A DNA stretch of 64,000 nt, taken from Blastococcus sp. TF02A-35 (lineage in GTDB: Bacteria; Actinomycetota; Actinomycetes; Mycobacteriales; Geodermatophilaceae). The stretch lies in NCBI RefSeq assembly GCF_004571075.1, contig NZ_SPQP01000004.1, positions 62,001 through 126,000 of the forward strand, in the 5' to 3' direction. Under the pieces are notes generated by a model, which worked only from the letters and a program-made list of their open reading frames with translations, searched no databases and was not told where the DNA came from. A program made the translations under genes and the position numbers. This document shows, one piece after another, positions 20,567-28,158 of the stretch. Position 1 is the first letter of the stretch; each line of letters begins with the position of its first letter.

Positions 20567-21202
20567 TCACTCCGCGGCGGCGCGCTCCTCGCGCAGCGCC
20601 TGGAACACCCGGCGGCGCAGCGAGTCGCTGTCGCCCTCCGGCACGTCGAGGAACCGCACGGACAGCAGCCAGCGCGGGCCCTGGACCGTCTGGCGCACGA
20701 TCTCGCCCCGCAGGTGCACCGTGCGCTCCCGGAGGTCGACGCCGACCTGGATCTTGGCGCCGTTGTCCGGCGGCAGGCCCCAGCCGTCGACCAGCGCCCG
20801 CAGGCCGGCCTCGCTGAGGTCCACGGTGTGACCGGACAGCATGCCGTCCGACCACGGCATGGTCACGGGCACCTCGACCCGCGCCCGGACCGCGCGCCGG
20901 CGCTGGCTGCGCTCCGCGGGGCCGGTCGCCGTCAGGTTCCAGAGGACGTCCTCGCCCTCGTCGTCCAGGCCGGTGATCTTGGCCGGGAGCGTCCGCTCCT
21001 CGTAGCCGGCGACCCAGTAGAGCTCGACGGAGTCCCCGGGCTTGACCGAGGTCTTCTACGCGGTGCCCTCGCCGTGGGGCCGGACGGAGATGACGAACTC
21101 GGTCGAGACCTCGACGGACGCGGTCACGGTGATACCGCGCGCCACCAGGGTCACGTCGCCCGACGTGCTCACCTCGGGGCGAACAGCGTTCGGGTCGGTC
21201 AT
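20567..21202 (-). pseudogene. PilZ-domain protein interrupted by an in-frame amber codon
   Basis: The frame begins at ATG 21202 behind GGAGG with 6-nt spacing and reads as one continuous protein to 20567, except for a TAG at 21058-21056 (codon 49). The C-terminal part has PilZ features: the RR motif region QRRRAVRARVEVPVT, then HTVDLSEAGLRALVDG, as in cyclic-di-GMP-binding proteins with a YcgR-like N-domain. Coding bias is normal on both sides of the stop. The downstream portion could be made by reinitiation at a later GTG or ATG (for example the GTG at 20872) and would keep the DLSEAG region but lose much of the arginine motif. A recent nonsense mutation or a sequencing error are both possible. 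Confidence 0.75.
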
Positions 21203-21367
21203 CGGGATCCTCCACCTGCACACTGAGAGAACTGTCCGGCCTCCTGGCCGTGACGGCGGAGGCTAGCGACCTGGCCGACCTCCCCCTCGTCCATCGGCGG
21301 GCGTGTCCGCCGAGTTCTCTGCTCGGTGCAGGGCCCTCCCCCTACCGGGTGAGGGCCGCTCCGCGGC

Positions 21368-21610
21368 TCAGGAGGCCAGGCGACGGGCCCGCGCGCCGAG
21401 GCGGTGCGCCACCAGCGCCGCCGGGCCGGCCATCTCGACGGCCAGGGTCGCGGCGGCCGCAGCCGCGCGGAGGGCGACCGCCGACTCCGCCAGCCGGTCG
21501 GCCAGCAGCAGGTCCAGGTCGGCGTCGAGCAGGTCGTCGATCTCCCGCAGGGGGACGGCGGCGCCGAGCTCGGCGATGACGGGGGCGTGGGTGGCTGCTG
21601 CGGGGCGCAT
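21368..21610 (-). CDS. Small alanine-rich hypothetical protein (80 aa)
   Basis: An 80-residue protein from ATG 21610, preceded by AGGAG with 7-nt spacing. It contains REIDDLLDADLDLLLADRL followed by an Ala-rich helix and a basic tail (ARARRLAS). It is highly helical, with Leu/Asp repeats that could mediate oligomerisation. I do not recognise the family. It faces away from the membrane-protein gene at 21849. Confidence 0.55.
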   Translation of the reverse strand: MRPAAATHAPVIAELGAAVPLREIDDLLDADLDLLLADRLAESAVALRAAAAAATLAVEMAGPAALVAHRLGARARRLAS

Positions 21611-21848
21611 GGTGGTTCTCCTGGTTCGGCGCTGGCTGCCGGATCCGTCCGGCTCCATGACCGTGCGGGTCCAGGCGCACGCCCACGCCGAGAGAACCGC
21701 AGGAAATCCGCAAGACCGGCCTCCGCCCGTCCGGTCCGATGGCCCCCTCCCCCACACGGGTGACGCGGGCGGACCGCCCCAGGCCGCCTGCTCCAGCACC
21801 GCCGCCCACGGGTCGATGCAGGTCAGGAGTTCCGACGGAGGGAAGCAC

Positions 21849-22256
21849 GTGAAGGTCTGGCTGCTGGTGTACGGCGTGCTGTACGTCGTCATCGAGATGG
21901 TCGGCCACTCCCTGGAGACCGTCGGGTGGCCCCAGGTCACCGCCCTGGACGTGGCGACGGCGGTCACCGACGCCTTCCTCACCGTCTCGGTCCTCCTGGC
22001 CGTCCTGCTCGCGCTGAAGCTGGGCGCCGAGCGGTGGGGGCCCTCCCTCGCCCTGCGCCTGGAGAACCGGGAGCGCGTCCCCGCTCCGCCCCCGGGCCCC
22101 ATCGGCGTCCGGTCCTGGCGGGCCGACCCGGTCCCGCTGCCCACTGCGCCGCCGCCCCCACCCGTCCCGGGGAGCACCTACGCGGTGGGCGCGTACGCGC
22201 CGCGCCGACGGCGGACCGCACCTGCTTTCCCCGAGGATCCCGGCCACTTGCTGTGA
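21849..22256 (+). CDS. Small membrane protein with proline-rich tail
   Basis: A 135-residue protein from GTG 21849 behind GGAGGG (6-nt spacing). Two N-terminal hydrophobic segments (VWLLVYGVLYVVIEMVGHSL and FLTVSVLLAVLLALKLG) are followed by a cytoplasmic-looking tail rich in Pro and Arg (PTAPPPPPVPGS). No family is recognised. Similar small proteins occur as accessory genes in actinobacteria. Confidence 0.65.
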   Translation: MKVWLLVYGVLYVVIEMVGHSLETVGWPQVTALDVATAVTDAFLTVSVLLAVLLALKLGAERWGPSLALRLENRERVPAPPPGPIGVRSWRADPVPLPTAPPPPPVPGSTYAVGAYAPRRRRTAPAFPEDPGHLL

Positions 22257-22340
22257 CGGTCCGGTGCCGCTCCGGCACCTCCGGGAAGAGCTGCAGGTCA
22301 CAGTTCTGCGGCGGCGTGTTCCCTTCCGGCGATCTTTGGC

Positions 22341-22346
22341 TAGGGT
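22341..22346 (+). promoter_or_regulatory. Probable -10 element of the cold-shock gene
   Basis: TAGGGT at 22341-22346 would start transcription near 22353 and leave a leader of about 60 nt before the cold-shock gene. The -35 is weak. A short leader is usual for this family. Confidence 0.4.
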
Positions 22347-22412
22347 TGGGGCGTCGGGAAGGCCCTGCGCTATGGCAGGACCCCGATGCACAACCTCAGC
22401 TAGGAGCGAGCA

Positions 22413-22616
22413 ATGCCCGAAGGAACTGTCAAGTGGTTCAACGCGGAGAAGGGGTTCGGCTTCGCCACCCCTGACGGTGGCGGACCGGATGTGTTCGTCC
22501 ACTACTCGGCCATCCAGACCAGCGGGTACCGCTCGCTCGACGAAGGCCAGCGGATCGCGTTCGACATCGAGCAGGGCCAGAAGGGCCCGCAGGCTGCGAA
22601 CGTCACCCCGCTCTGA
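22413..22616 (+). CDS. cspA: Cold-shock domain protein
   Basis: A 67-residue single cold-shock domain that binds single-stranded RNA and DNA. The RNP1-like [10 protein letters not shown] and RNP2-like [10 protein letters not shown] motifs are intact and the start [17 protein letters not shown] is typical. ATG 22413 follows TAGGAG with 6-nt spacing. A strong terminator follows at 22632. It probably acts as an RNA chaperone for growth and stress. Confidence 0.97.
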   Translation: MPEGTVKWFNAEKGFGFATPDGGGPDVFVHYSAIQTSGYRSLDEGQRIAFDIEQGQKGPQAANVTPL

Positions 22617-22631
22617 TCATCTGATCGGCGC

Positions 22632-22665
22632 AGCGCCCCCGTCCGGTTCTCCGGGCGGGGGCGCT
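22632..22665 (+). terminator. Terminator of the cold-shock gene
   Basis: AGCGCCCCCGTCC pairs with GGGCGGGGGCGCT across an 8-nt loop, 15 bp after the stop codon. Confidence 0.8.
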
Positions 22666-22869
22666 GTCGTTCGCGGACGCAAGGACCCGGCACGCACGGG
22701 GCCGGTGGGGCGGGCGGGACGGGTGCTGGCAGCCCTTGCCAGCCGCCCTCGCAGGCTTCGGACGGCACACGCGGCGGCGGAGCGACGGGCGGGCCTGACG
22801 GCGTAGTTCGCTGTCGCGGTCCGTCCACGCGTCGGCCCGCCGATGCCCGTCGAGAGCACGTAGCCCCCC

Positions 22870-24570
22870 TTGAACAACCGCATCCCCCGCCGCACCGCCA
22901 CGCGCCGGCCCCGCCCGCGCCTGGCCCCGCGTGCCCTCACCGCACTCGGCACGGCCGCCGGCCTGGTGCTGCTCGGCGCCGGCCCCGCCCAGGCCTACGA
23001 CCCGCCCGTCGGTGTGAACACCAGCGGCGGCACCAACGCCTCCGACGGGCTGGCGATCCACTACGGGTCGGAGCAGATCCAGATCCGTCGCGAGGGCCGG
23101 GGACAGGTGTACGGCCAGATGCAGCTGCCCGCGGCGACCACCACGTCCGGCCTCTTCAACGGGATCTACCTGCGGGTCGGCGACACGCTGGTGGGCCCGC
23201 GGCACAGCAAGGTGACCACCACGGCCGGTGACGTCGCGCAGTCGGTGGAGTGGGACTCCGTCACCGCGACCGGCGGTTCGACCACCGGCCCCGGCGCCAT
23301 CACCAGCCTGCTCACCTGGACCGACCCGGACACCGCGCGCGCCTACGAGGTGCAGCTCACCCTCGGGTACGCCGCCACCTCCGACGACTTCTACACCGAA
23401 ACGGCGCAGGTGACCGTGCCGGCCGGCAACACCGAGACGGTCAAGCTGTACCGCTCCATCGACACGACGCTCAACGGTCGCGACGAGGGCGCCGGCTTCG
23501 CGAGCGGGGGGAGCCACCCCGTCGTCGGCGTCATCGACGACGACCGCACGGTGGTGGAGGCCTACCGGCACGTCTCCGGTCCCGTCTGGACCGGTTACTG
23601 GAGCGGCGAGTACTCCTGCATGTTCATGGACTGCGCCGAGCAGGGGTTCATGAACCGGGGCCGGGACTACCCGACGGGCAGCGCGGCCCTCAACCCGGAT
23701 TCGCTCACCGACAACGGCATGGGCATCAACTGGGACCTCGCGCAGTCGACCGGCCTGCCCACCGGCGCCGCGGCCCCCGCCGGGGTGCAGACGTTCCGCT
23801 ACGACCTCGTCTTCACCGACGACCTGAGCCTCGCCGGGATGCCGCAGACCATCACGTTCGCCCCGCTGTCGGACCGCCGGCTCAGCGACGGCAGCCGTCA
23901 GGTGTCCGCCACCTCGTCCTCCGGCCTGCCGGTCACCTTCAGCAGCTGGTCCCCGTGGGCCTGCACCGTGTCGGGGAACGTGGTCACCTACGTCGCGGAG
24001 GGCCAGTGCGACGTGACCGCCAGCGCCGCGGGGAACGGCACCTACGCCCCGGCGACCTCGGTGATCCAGTCGTTCGACATCACGGCGGACGGGACGACCC
24101 CCCAGGCGATCACCTTCCCCGCGCCGACCGGCACCCCGCGTCCCGGGGGAACGGTCCCGCTGGCCGCCGTCAGCGACTCCGGGCTGCCGGTGGCCTACCT
24201 CTCCCGCACCCCGTCGGTGTGCACCGTCAGCGGCTCGACGCTGACCCTGCACGCCGCCGGCACCTGCACCGTCGAGGCGCAGCAGGGCGGCGACCCGACG
24301 TTCGCGGCCGCCCTGCCGGTGCTGCGGGACGTGGTCGTCGCCGCCCCCGTCGTGGCTCCCGGGGGAGGCGGCGCCGGCACCCCGACCGCGGTCGCGGCGC
24401 CCGCCGCGGTCCCCGCCGACGCGGTCTCCCCCTCCCCCGCGCGCGGCTCCGCAGGGCCCCTGGCCCACACCGGCGTGGAGCTGGCCGGCCTGGTCACGCT
24501 GGCCGCTGGCCTGCTCGCCGGCGGGCTCGTGCTGGTCTGGCGCGCACGCCGCCGGCCCCGCACGCGCTGA
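22870..24570 (+). CDS. Secreted Ig-like repeat protein with LAHTG sortase signal
   Basis: A 566-residue surface protein. It has a Sec signal peptide (basic start, hydrophobic LTALGTAAGLVLLGAG, cleavage after PAQA near residue 42), a central beta-rich domain of unknown fold, and two Ig-like repeats of the QTITF / SGLPVTFSS / CTVSGNVVTY type (about residues 320-410 and 415-490). The C-terminus is LAHTG, a hydrophobic helix (LAGLVTLAAGLLAGGLVLVW) and an Arg-rich tail, which fits class E sortases that use LAXTG. The TTG at 22870 is the only usable start; no good ribosome-binding site is seen. Confidence 0.8.
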   Translation: MNNRIPRRTATRRPRPRLAPRALTALGTAAGLVLLGAGPAQAYDPPVGVNTSGGTNASDGLAIHYGSEQIQIRREGRGQVYGQMQLPAATTTSGLFNGIYLRVGDTLVGPRHSKVTTTAGDVAQSVEWDSVTATGGSTTGPGAITSLLTWTDPDTARAYEVQLTLGYAATSDDFYTETAQVTVPAGNTETVKLYRSIDTTLNGRDEGAGFASGGSHPVVGVIDDDRTVVEAYRHVSGPVWTGYWSGEYSCMFMDCAEQGFMNRGRDYPTGSAALNPDSLTDNGMGINWDLAQSTGLPTGAAAPAGVQTFRYDLVFTDDLSLAGMPQTITFAPLSDRRLSDGSRQVSATSSSGLPVTFSSWSPWACTVSGNVVTYVAEGQCDVTASAAGNGTYAPATSVIQSFDITADGTTPQAITFPAPTGTPRPGGTVPLAAVSDSGLPVAYLSRTPSVCTVSGSTLTLHAAGTCTVEAQQGGDPTFAAALPVLRDVVVAAPVVAPGGGGAGTPTAVAAPAAVPADAVSPSPARGSAGPLAHTGVELAGLVTLAAGLLAGGLVLVWRARRRPRTR

Positions 24571-24578
24571 GGTCGGCC

Positions 24579-24616
24579 GGACGGGCGCGTGGGACCGACG
24601 TCCCCCGCGCCCGTCC
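24579..24616. terminator. Bidirectional terminator between convergent genes
   Basis: GGACGGGCGCG (24579-24589) and CGCGCCCGTCC (24606-24616) form a perfect 11-bp stem between the Ig-like protein gene and the opposite-strand gene ending at 24631. Confidence 0.75.
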
Positions 24617-24630
24617 GCTGCCCGCGGCGC

Positions 24631-25095
24631 TCAGCGCCTGCGCGGCACGTAACCGCCGATCAGCGACTGCATGAGCAGCGCCCCGGCGTCCGGTCCCACG
24701 GCCGCCGCCGCGTCGGCCAGAGCGCGCCACCGCTGCCGCTCCACGTCGGTCGGCGCGTTCGCGGCCCGGGCCTCCACCTGCTCCAGCAGCCGGTCCCACT
24801 CCCCCTGGGGTGTCGGCCACAGGCCGGCCAGGCGCCGGGCCTCGGCCGAGATGGCCGTGATGCGGACGATGTCACCGGCGTGGTTGGTCAGCGGCTCGAT
24901 GTACCCGGCGGCCGCCAGCGCCTTCGCCGCCGAGACCACCTCCGCCTTCTGCAGGCCGCTGGCGGGGACCACCGCGCCGAGCAGGTAGGGCGCCCCGCCG
25001 TGCTCCGGCCCGTCGACCAGCCGGGCGATGGCCCGCAGCACCGGGAGGTCGCGGGTGAACCAGGCGTCGGGCAGCGGTGCGTCAGGGGTGCTCAC
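24631..25095 (-). CDS. Hypothetical protein, possible winged-helix fold
   Basis: A protein of about 154 residues with no clear family. The N-terminal half (WFTRDLPVLRAIARLVDG, then GLQKAEVVSAAKALAAAGYI) reads like a winged-helix pattern with a recognition helix and wing. The C-terminal half is helical and rich in Ala and Arg. The start is uncertain: GTG 25095 is preferred because the alternative ATG 25113 sits against the terminator hairpin of the neighbouring frame. Confidence 0.6.
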   Translation of the reverse strand: MSTPDAPLPDAWFTRDLPVLRAIARLVDGPEHGGAPYLLGAVVPASGLQKAEVVSAAKALAAAGYIEPLTNHAGDIVRITAISAEARRLAGLWPTPQGEWDRLLEQVEARAANAPTDVERQRWRALADAAAAVGPDAGALLMQSLIGGYVPRRR

Positions 25096-25114
25096 TCCCC
25101 CAGTCTCCGGCATG

Positions 25115-25154
25115 CCACCGCCCCGCCCACCCGTGCGGGTGAGCGGGGCGGTGG
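25115..25154. terminator. Terminator hairpin
   Basis: CCACCGCCCCGC (25115-25126) pairs with GCGGGGCGGTGG (25143-25154), with a second CACCCG/CGGGTG pairing inside. It lies after the minus-strand fragment that ends at 25169. Confidence 0.65.
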
Positions 25155-25168
25155 GGCGGAGCGCTCCC

Positions 25169-25375
25169 TCAGTCCCGCGTCCCGGTCAGCTCCGGCCGGG
25201 CCGCGAGGATGACACCCAGGGCCACGTAGCCGATGAGCAGGTGCGCCGCACCGACGTACTGCGCCGCCGCGGGGAGCAGGAAGGCGGTCGGGACGGTGAC
25301 CGGCGCCCAGCTCTCGGCGACCGTCGGCCAGAAGCGGGCGGCCCCCCTCCAGCGGCCGGCGATCGCGATCCGCAC
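25169..25375 (-). pseudogene. C-terminal fragment of a membrane protein
   Basis: The frame encodes a short region with one long hydrophobic stretch (TAFLLPAAAQYVGAAHLLIG, continuing through YVALGVILAA) and a polar tail ending TGTRD. It stops abruptly at its N-terminal side where the plus-strand LuxR fragment begins. I read it as the surviving 3' end of a larger membrane-protein gene. A GTG at 25375 could in principle make a 68-residue peptide, so a small intact gene is not excluded. Confidence 0.45.
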
Positions 25376-25382
25376 CCCGATC

Positions 25383-25630
25383 GCCGGATCGCGGAGTTCT
25401 TCTCCGCCGGCCCGACGGGGCCCGAGACCGCGTTCCCGCAGCTGACCGCCCGGGAGCGGGAGGTGCTGGACCTGGTCGCCGCGGGGCGCTCCAACGCGCA
25501 GATCGCCGCCACGCTGTACCTGTCGCCGAAGACGGTGCGCAACAACGTGTCCAACGTGCTGGCCAAGCTGCACGTCACCGACCGGGCGCAGGCCATCGTG
25601 CGGGCGCGCGAGGCGGGCCTGGGGCGGTGA
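25383..25630 (+). pseudogene. 5'-truncated LuxR/NarL response regulator (DNA-binding domain only)
   Basis: The frame holds a complete LuxR-type helix-turn-helix (LTAREREVLDLVAAGRSNAQ, then IAATLYLSPKTVRNNVSNVL and RAQAIVRAREAGLG) but no receiver domain, no credible start codon and no ribosome-binding site. The residues just before (RIAEFFSAGP) match the inter-domain linker of NarL-family regulators, so the N-terminal two thirds has been deleted. It abuts the truncated membrane-protein fragment head to head. Confidence 0.7.
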
Positions 25631-25670
25631 CCTCGGGAATGGTGCCCGGCCCCTGCTCGTTCGTCCGGGC

Positions 25671-26087
25671 ATGACCACCTCCGCATCGCAGCCCAAGGTC
25701 ACGAAGACCGACGAGGAGTGGCGCGCGCAGCTGTCCCCCGAGGAGTACGCGGTGCTCCGCCAGGCCGGCACCGAGCGGGCCTGGACCGGTGAGTACGTCG
25801 ACACCAAGACCGTCGGCGTCTACGAGTGCCGCGCCTGCGGCGCCGAGCTCTTCCGCTCGGAGACCAAGTTCGACTCGCACTGCGGCTGGCCGTCGTTCTA
25901 CGAGGCCTCCGCCGAGGACAACGTCATCCTCCGCGAGGACCGCAGCTACGGGATGATCCGCACCGAGGTGCTCTGCGCCTCCTGCGAGAGCCACCTGGGC
26001 CACCTGTTCGACGACGCCCCGCAGACGCCCACCGGCGACCGCTACTGCATCAACTCGGTCTCCATCCGGCTGCAGCCGGCCGAGTAA
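25671..26087 (+). CDS. msrB: Peptide methionine-R-sulfoxide reductase MsrB
   Basis: A 138-residue enzyme that reduces methionine-R-sulfoxide in oxidised proteins. The structural zinc ligands are in CRACG and CASCE. The catalytic Cys is in RYCINSVSI, and SHCGWPSFY and HLGHLFDD are family blocks. The length is typical. It is the first gene of the block that matches the mycobacterial msrB-hemQ-hemY-hemE order, and it shares a terminator with hemQ. Confidence 0.97.
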   Translation: MTTSASQPKVTKTDEEWRAQLSPEEYAVLRQAGTERAWTGEYVDTKTVGVYECRACGAELFRSETKFDSHCGWPSFYEASAEDNVILREDRSYGMIRTEVLCASCESHLGHLFDDAPQTPTGDRYCINSVSIRLQPAE

Positions 26088-26105
26088 CCCGCGCCCGAAC
26101 GCCAG

Positions 26106-26137
26106 AGGGCGGCTACCGAGTGGTCGGTAGCCGCCCT
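26106..26137. terminator. Bidirectional terminator of msrB and hemQ
   Basis: AGGGCGGCTACC (26106-26117) pairs perfectly with GGTAGCCGCCCT (26126-26137) and is followed by a short T-run on the plus strand. It lies between the convergent msrB and hemQ genes. Confidence 0.85.
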
Positions 26138-26156
26138 TTGGCGTCTGCGCGCAGGG

Positions 26157-26873
26157 TCAGGGCAGGTCGGCGACGAGCTCGCTGACCGGCTTGCGGGTGC
26201 CGGTGTAGAACGGCACCTCCTCGCGCACGTGCCGCCGGGCGCGGCTGGCCCGCAGGTCGCGCATCAGGTCGACGATGCGGTGCAGCTCGTCGGCCTCGAA
26301 GGCGAGCATCCACTCGTAGTCGCCCAGGCCGAACGAGGCGACGGTGTTGGCCCGCACGTCCGGGTAGGGCCGGGCCTGCATGCCGTGCTCCTTGAGCATG
26401 TCCCGCCGCTCCTCGTCGGGCAGCAGGTACCACTCGTAGGAGCGCACGAACGGGTAGACGCACACGAAGCGGCGCGGCTCCTCGTCGGCGAGGAACGCCG
26501 GGATGTGGCTGCGGTTGAACTCCGCGGGGCGGTGCAGCGCCATCTGCGACCACACCGGCTCCAGCCGGCGACCCAGCGCGGTGCGCCGCAGCCGCGAGTA
26601 GGCCTCCTGCAGCGCCTCCGCCGAGGAGGAGTGCCACCACACCATCAGGTCGGCGTCGGCGCGCAGCCCGCTCACGTCGTAGGTGCCCCGGACGACGACG
26701 TCCTTGCCGGCCAGCTCCTCGATCAGGGCGGCCACCTCGTCGCCGGCCGCGGCGCGCTGCTCGTCGCCGAACGGCGTCGCCAGCTTGAACACCGACCACA
26801 TCGTGTAGCGGATGCTCGCGTTCAGCTCGTTCGCCCGCTTGCCGATGCTGCGTTCCTCGACCTGGTCGCTCAT
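26157..26873 (-). CDS. hemQ: Coproheme decarboxylase HemQ
   Basis: A 238-residue chlorite-dismutase-family enzyme that decarboxylates coproheme to heme b, the last step of the coproporphyrin-dependent pathway of Gram-positives. The catalytic tyrosine lies in [26 protein letters not shown] and [13 protein letters not shown] are family blocks. The ATG at 26873 has GACAAT exactly 6 nt upstream and no ribosome-binding site. It lies downstream of hemE and hemY on the same strand, with two other frames between. Confidence 0.95.
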   Translation of the reverse strand: MSDQVEERSIGKRANELNASIRYTMWSVFKLATPFGDEQRAAAGDEVAALIEELAGKDVVVRGTYDVSGLRADADLMVWWHSSSAEALQEAYSRLRRTALGRRLEPVWSQMALHRPAEFNRSHIPAFLADEEPRRFVCVYPFVRSYEWYLLPDEERRDMLKEHGMQARPYPDVRANTVASFGLGDYEWMLAFEADELHRIVDLMRDLRASRARRHVREEVPFYTGTRKPVSELVADLP

Positions 26874-26879
26874 GCCGCC

Positions 26880-26885
26880 ATTGTC
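26880..26885 (-). promoter_or_regulatory. -10 element of hemQ (leaderless arrangement)
   Basis: GACAAT on the minus strand lies 6 nt (GGCGGC) before the hemQ ATG, implying an own promoter for hemQ. Confidence 0.45.
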
Positions 26886-26924
26886 GCGCGCCCGCGACCG
26901 CCGCTGGCGCCGAGGGGCTGTGAT

Positions 26925-27896
26925 CTACCGCGGGACGGCGACCAGCGGGCGCGCGGAGCGCCCGGGCAGGCAGGCCAGCGCCGCGAGGCCGATGGCGGCG
27001 GCGTCCTCGAGCAGGGCAGCGCGGAGGTCGGGCATCCGCTCCCCGGCCCACCGGCGCCAGCGGAGCCCGCCGAAGCTCCCGACGACGCCGCCCGCGGCGG
27101 CCGCGAGCACCGGCAGCGCCCCGTTGGCCCGCTCCCGTCCGGCCAGGGCGGCGCCGCCGACCGCCGCGGACCCCAGCCGGCCGGCGAGCGCGCCCGGCTC
27201 CGTGCGGGCCGGTGTGGCCGGCTGCTTGTCGACCACGAGCTCCCCGGCGAGGGCCGCGAGGGAGAGCAGCCGGGTCGGGACCGACCGCCGCCCGGGCGCA
27301 CCCGCGCGTGCGGGTGCGGTGAGCGCCGGGCCGGCGAGGCCCAGCGCGCTGCGGCCGCCCGCGGCGACGCCGAGGACGAAGGACCGCGCCGTCAGGCCCG
27401 CACCCGCCGGTCGCACCGGGCGGGCGCGCTCCGCCTCGGTGGGCACGCTCTCCAGCACCGTCTGCACCGCGGCGCCGTAGGCCAGGTGGGGGACGACGTC
27501 GGCCAGCCACTCCTGCCGCGTCCACCGGCGCGGGTCGTCGACGCCGAGCCCGGCGACCGCGCCGTCGGTCAGGGCCATCGAGGTCGCGCCGGCGACGACC
27601 GCCCCGACGGGTGCGGGGAGGCGCACGCCGGCCGAGCGCAGCGCGCTGGCGAGCACGCCGGTGCCGAGACCGTTGCCGATGCCGGCGAGCGCACCGAGGG
27701 CGCTGCGCCGGTTCCGACGGGCCTCGCCGCGACCGGGGACGTCCCGCTCGACGGCCGCCGCGGCGGCGTCGACGAGGCGCCCCGGGACGGCGCTGGCCGG
27801 GCGGCCGCGCACGGCCATGTCGAGGTGGTTGACGGCGTCGAGGACGACGGCGCCCAGGGCACCGGCGGCCAGCCCGCGGACGAAGGTGCTGGTCAT
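26925..27896 (-). CDS. DUF4126-like membrane protein
   Basis: A 323-residue protein with many weak Ala/Gly-rich hydrophobic segments (VRGLAAGALGAVVLDAVNHL, APVGAVVAGATSMALTDGAV, SFVLGVAAGGRSALGLAG, ALPVLAAAAGGVVGSFGG). The RSFVLGVAAGGRSALGLAGP and ELVVDKQP blocks resemble DUF4126-type proteins. The function is unknown. The ATG at 27896 has CAGGGT 6 nt upstream. It sits between hemQ and hemY, where mycobacteria have none. Confidence 0.7.
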   Translation of the reverse strand: MTSTFVRGLAAGALGAVVLDAVNHLDMAVRGRPASAVPGRLVDAAAAAVERDVPGRGEARRNRRSALGALAGIGNGLGTGVLASALRSAGVRLPAPVGAVVAGATSMALTDGAVAGLGVDDPRRWTRQEWLADVVPHLAYGAAVQTVLESVPTEAERARPVRPAGAGLTARSFVLGVAAGGRSALGLAGPALTAPARAGAPGRRSVPTRLLSLAALAGELVVDKQPATPARTEPGALAGRLGSAAVGGAALAGRERANGALPVLAAAAGGVVGSFGGLRWRRWAGERMPDLRAALLEDAAAIGLAALACLPGRSARPLVAVPR

Positions 27897-27949
27897 CCCT
27901 CGACCCTGCGGGGCGGCGTCCGCCCCGGCAACCCGGCGGGGGTCACGGC

Positions 27950-28108
27950 TCAGTCGCCGCGGCCGGCCGCATCCGGCCGGGGCGCGACCGCGCCGTGGGC
28001 CTGCCGGCAGTCGTGGCACGCCGCCATCCAGACGTGGTGGCGCAGGCAGCGGGCGGGGGTCGTGGAGTGGGTGGTGGTCCTCTTGTTCGGGTGGTGCGTG
28101 GTGCTCAC
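27950..28108 (-). CDS. Small Cys/His-rich protein (52 aa)
   Basis: A 52-residue frame from GTG 28108 with the pattern CLRHHVWMAACHDC, that is three cysteines and several histidines that could hold a zinc ion, plus a polar N-terminus (STTHHPNKRTTTHSTT). No clear ribosome-binding site is present. It lies between the DUF4126-like gene and hemY on the same strand. It may be a small metal-binding protein or a chance frame. Confidence 0.45.
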   Translation of the reverse strand: MSTTHHPNKRTTTHSTTPARCLRHHVWMAACHDCRQAHGAVAPRPDAAGRGD

Positions 28109-28158
28109 ACGGGAGAGAACGCCCTTCGCCCACCGGTGATGCCCGGGCCGGTCGGAGG

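Noticed and set aside
21056-21058. TAG as selenocysteine- or pyrrolysine-type recoding
   Set aside because: Recoding of TAG as pyrrolysine needs pylTSBCD genes, none seen here, and PilZ proteins are not known pyrrolysine users.
22603-24468. 621-residue minus-strand frame opposite the Ig-like protein
   Set aside because: It is a shadow of the signal-peptide and Ig-repeat protein, with Gly/Arg/Val composition and no motifs.
25028-25630. 200-residue frame joined to the LuxR domain
   Set aside because: Only the last 80 residues make sense; the upstream part runs opposite the genes at 24631 and 25169 and is not regulator-like.
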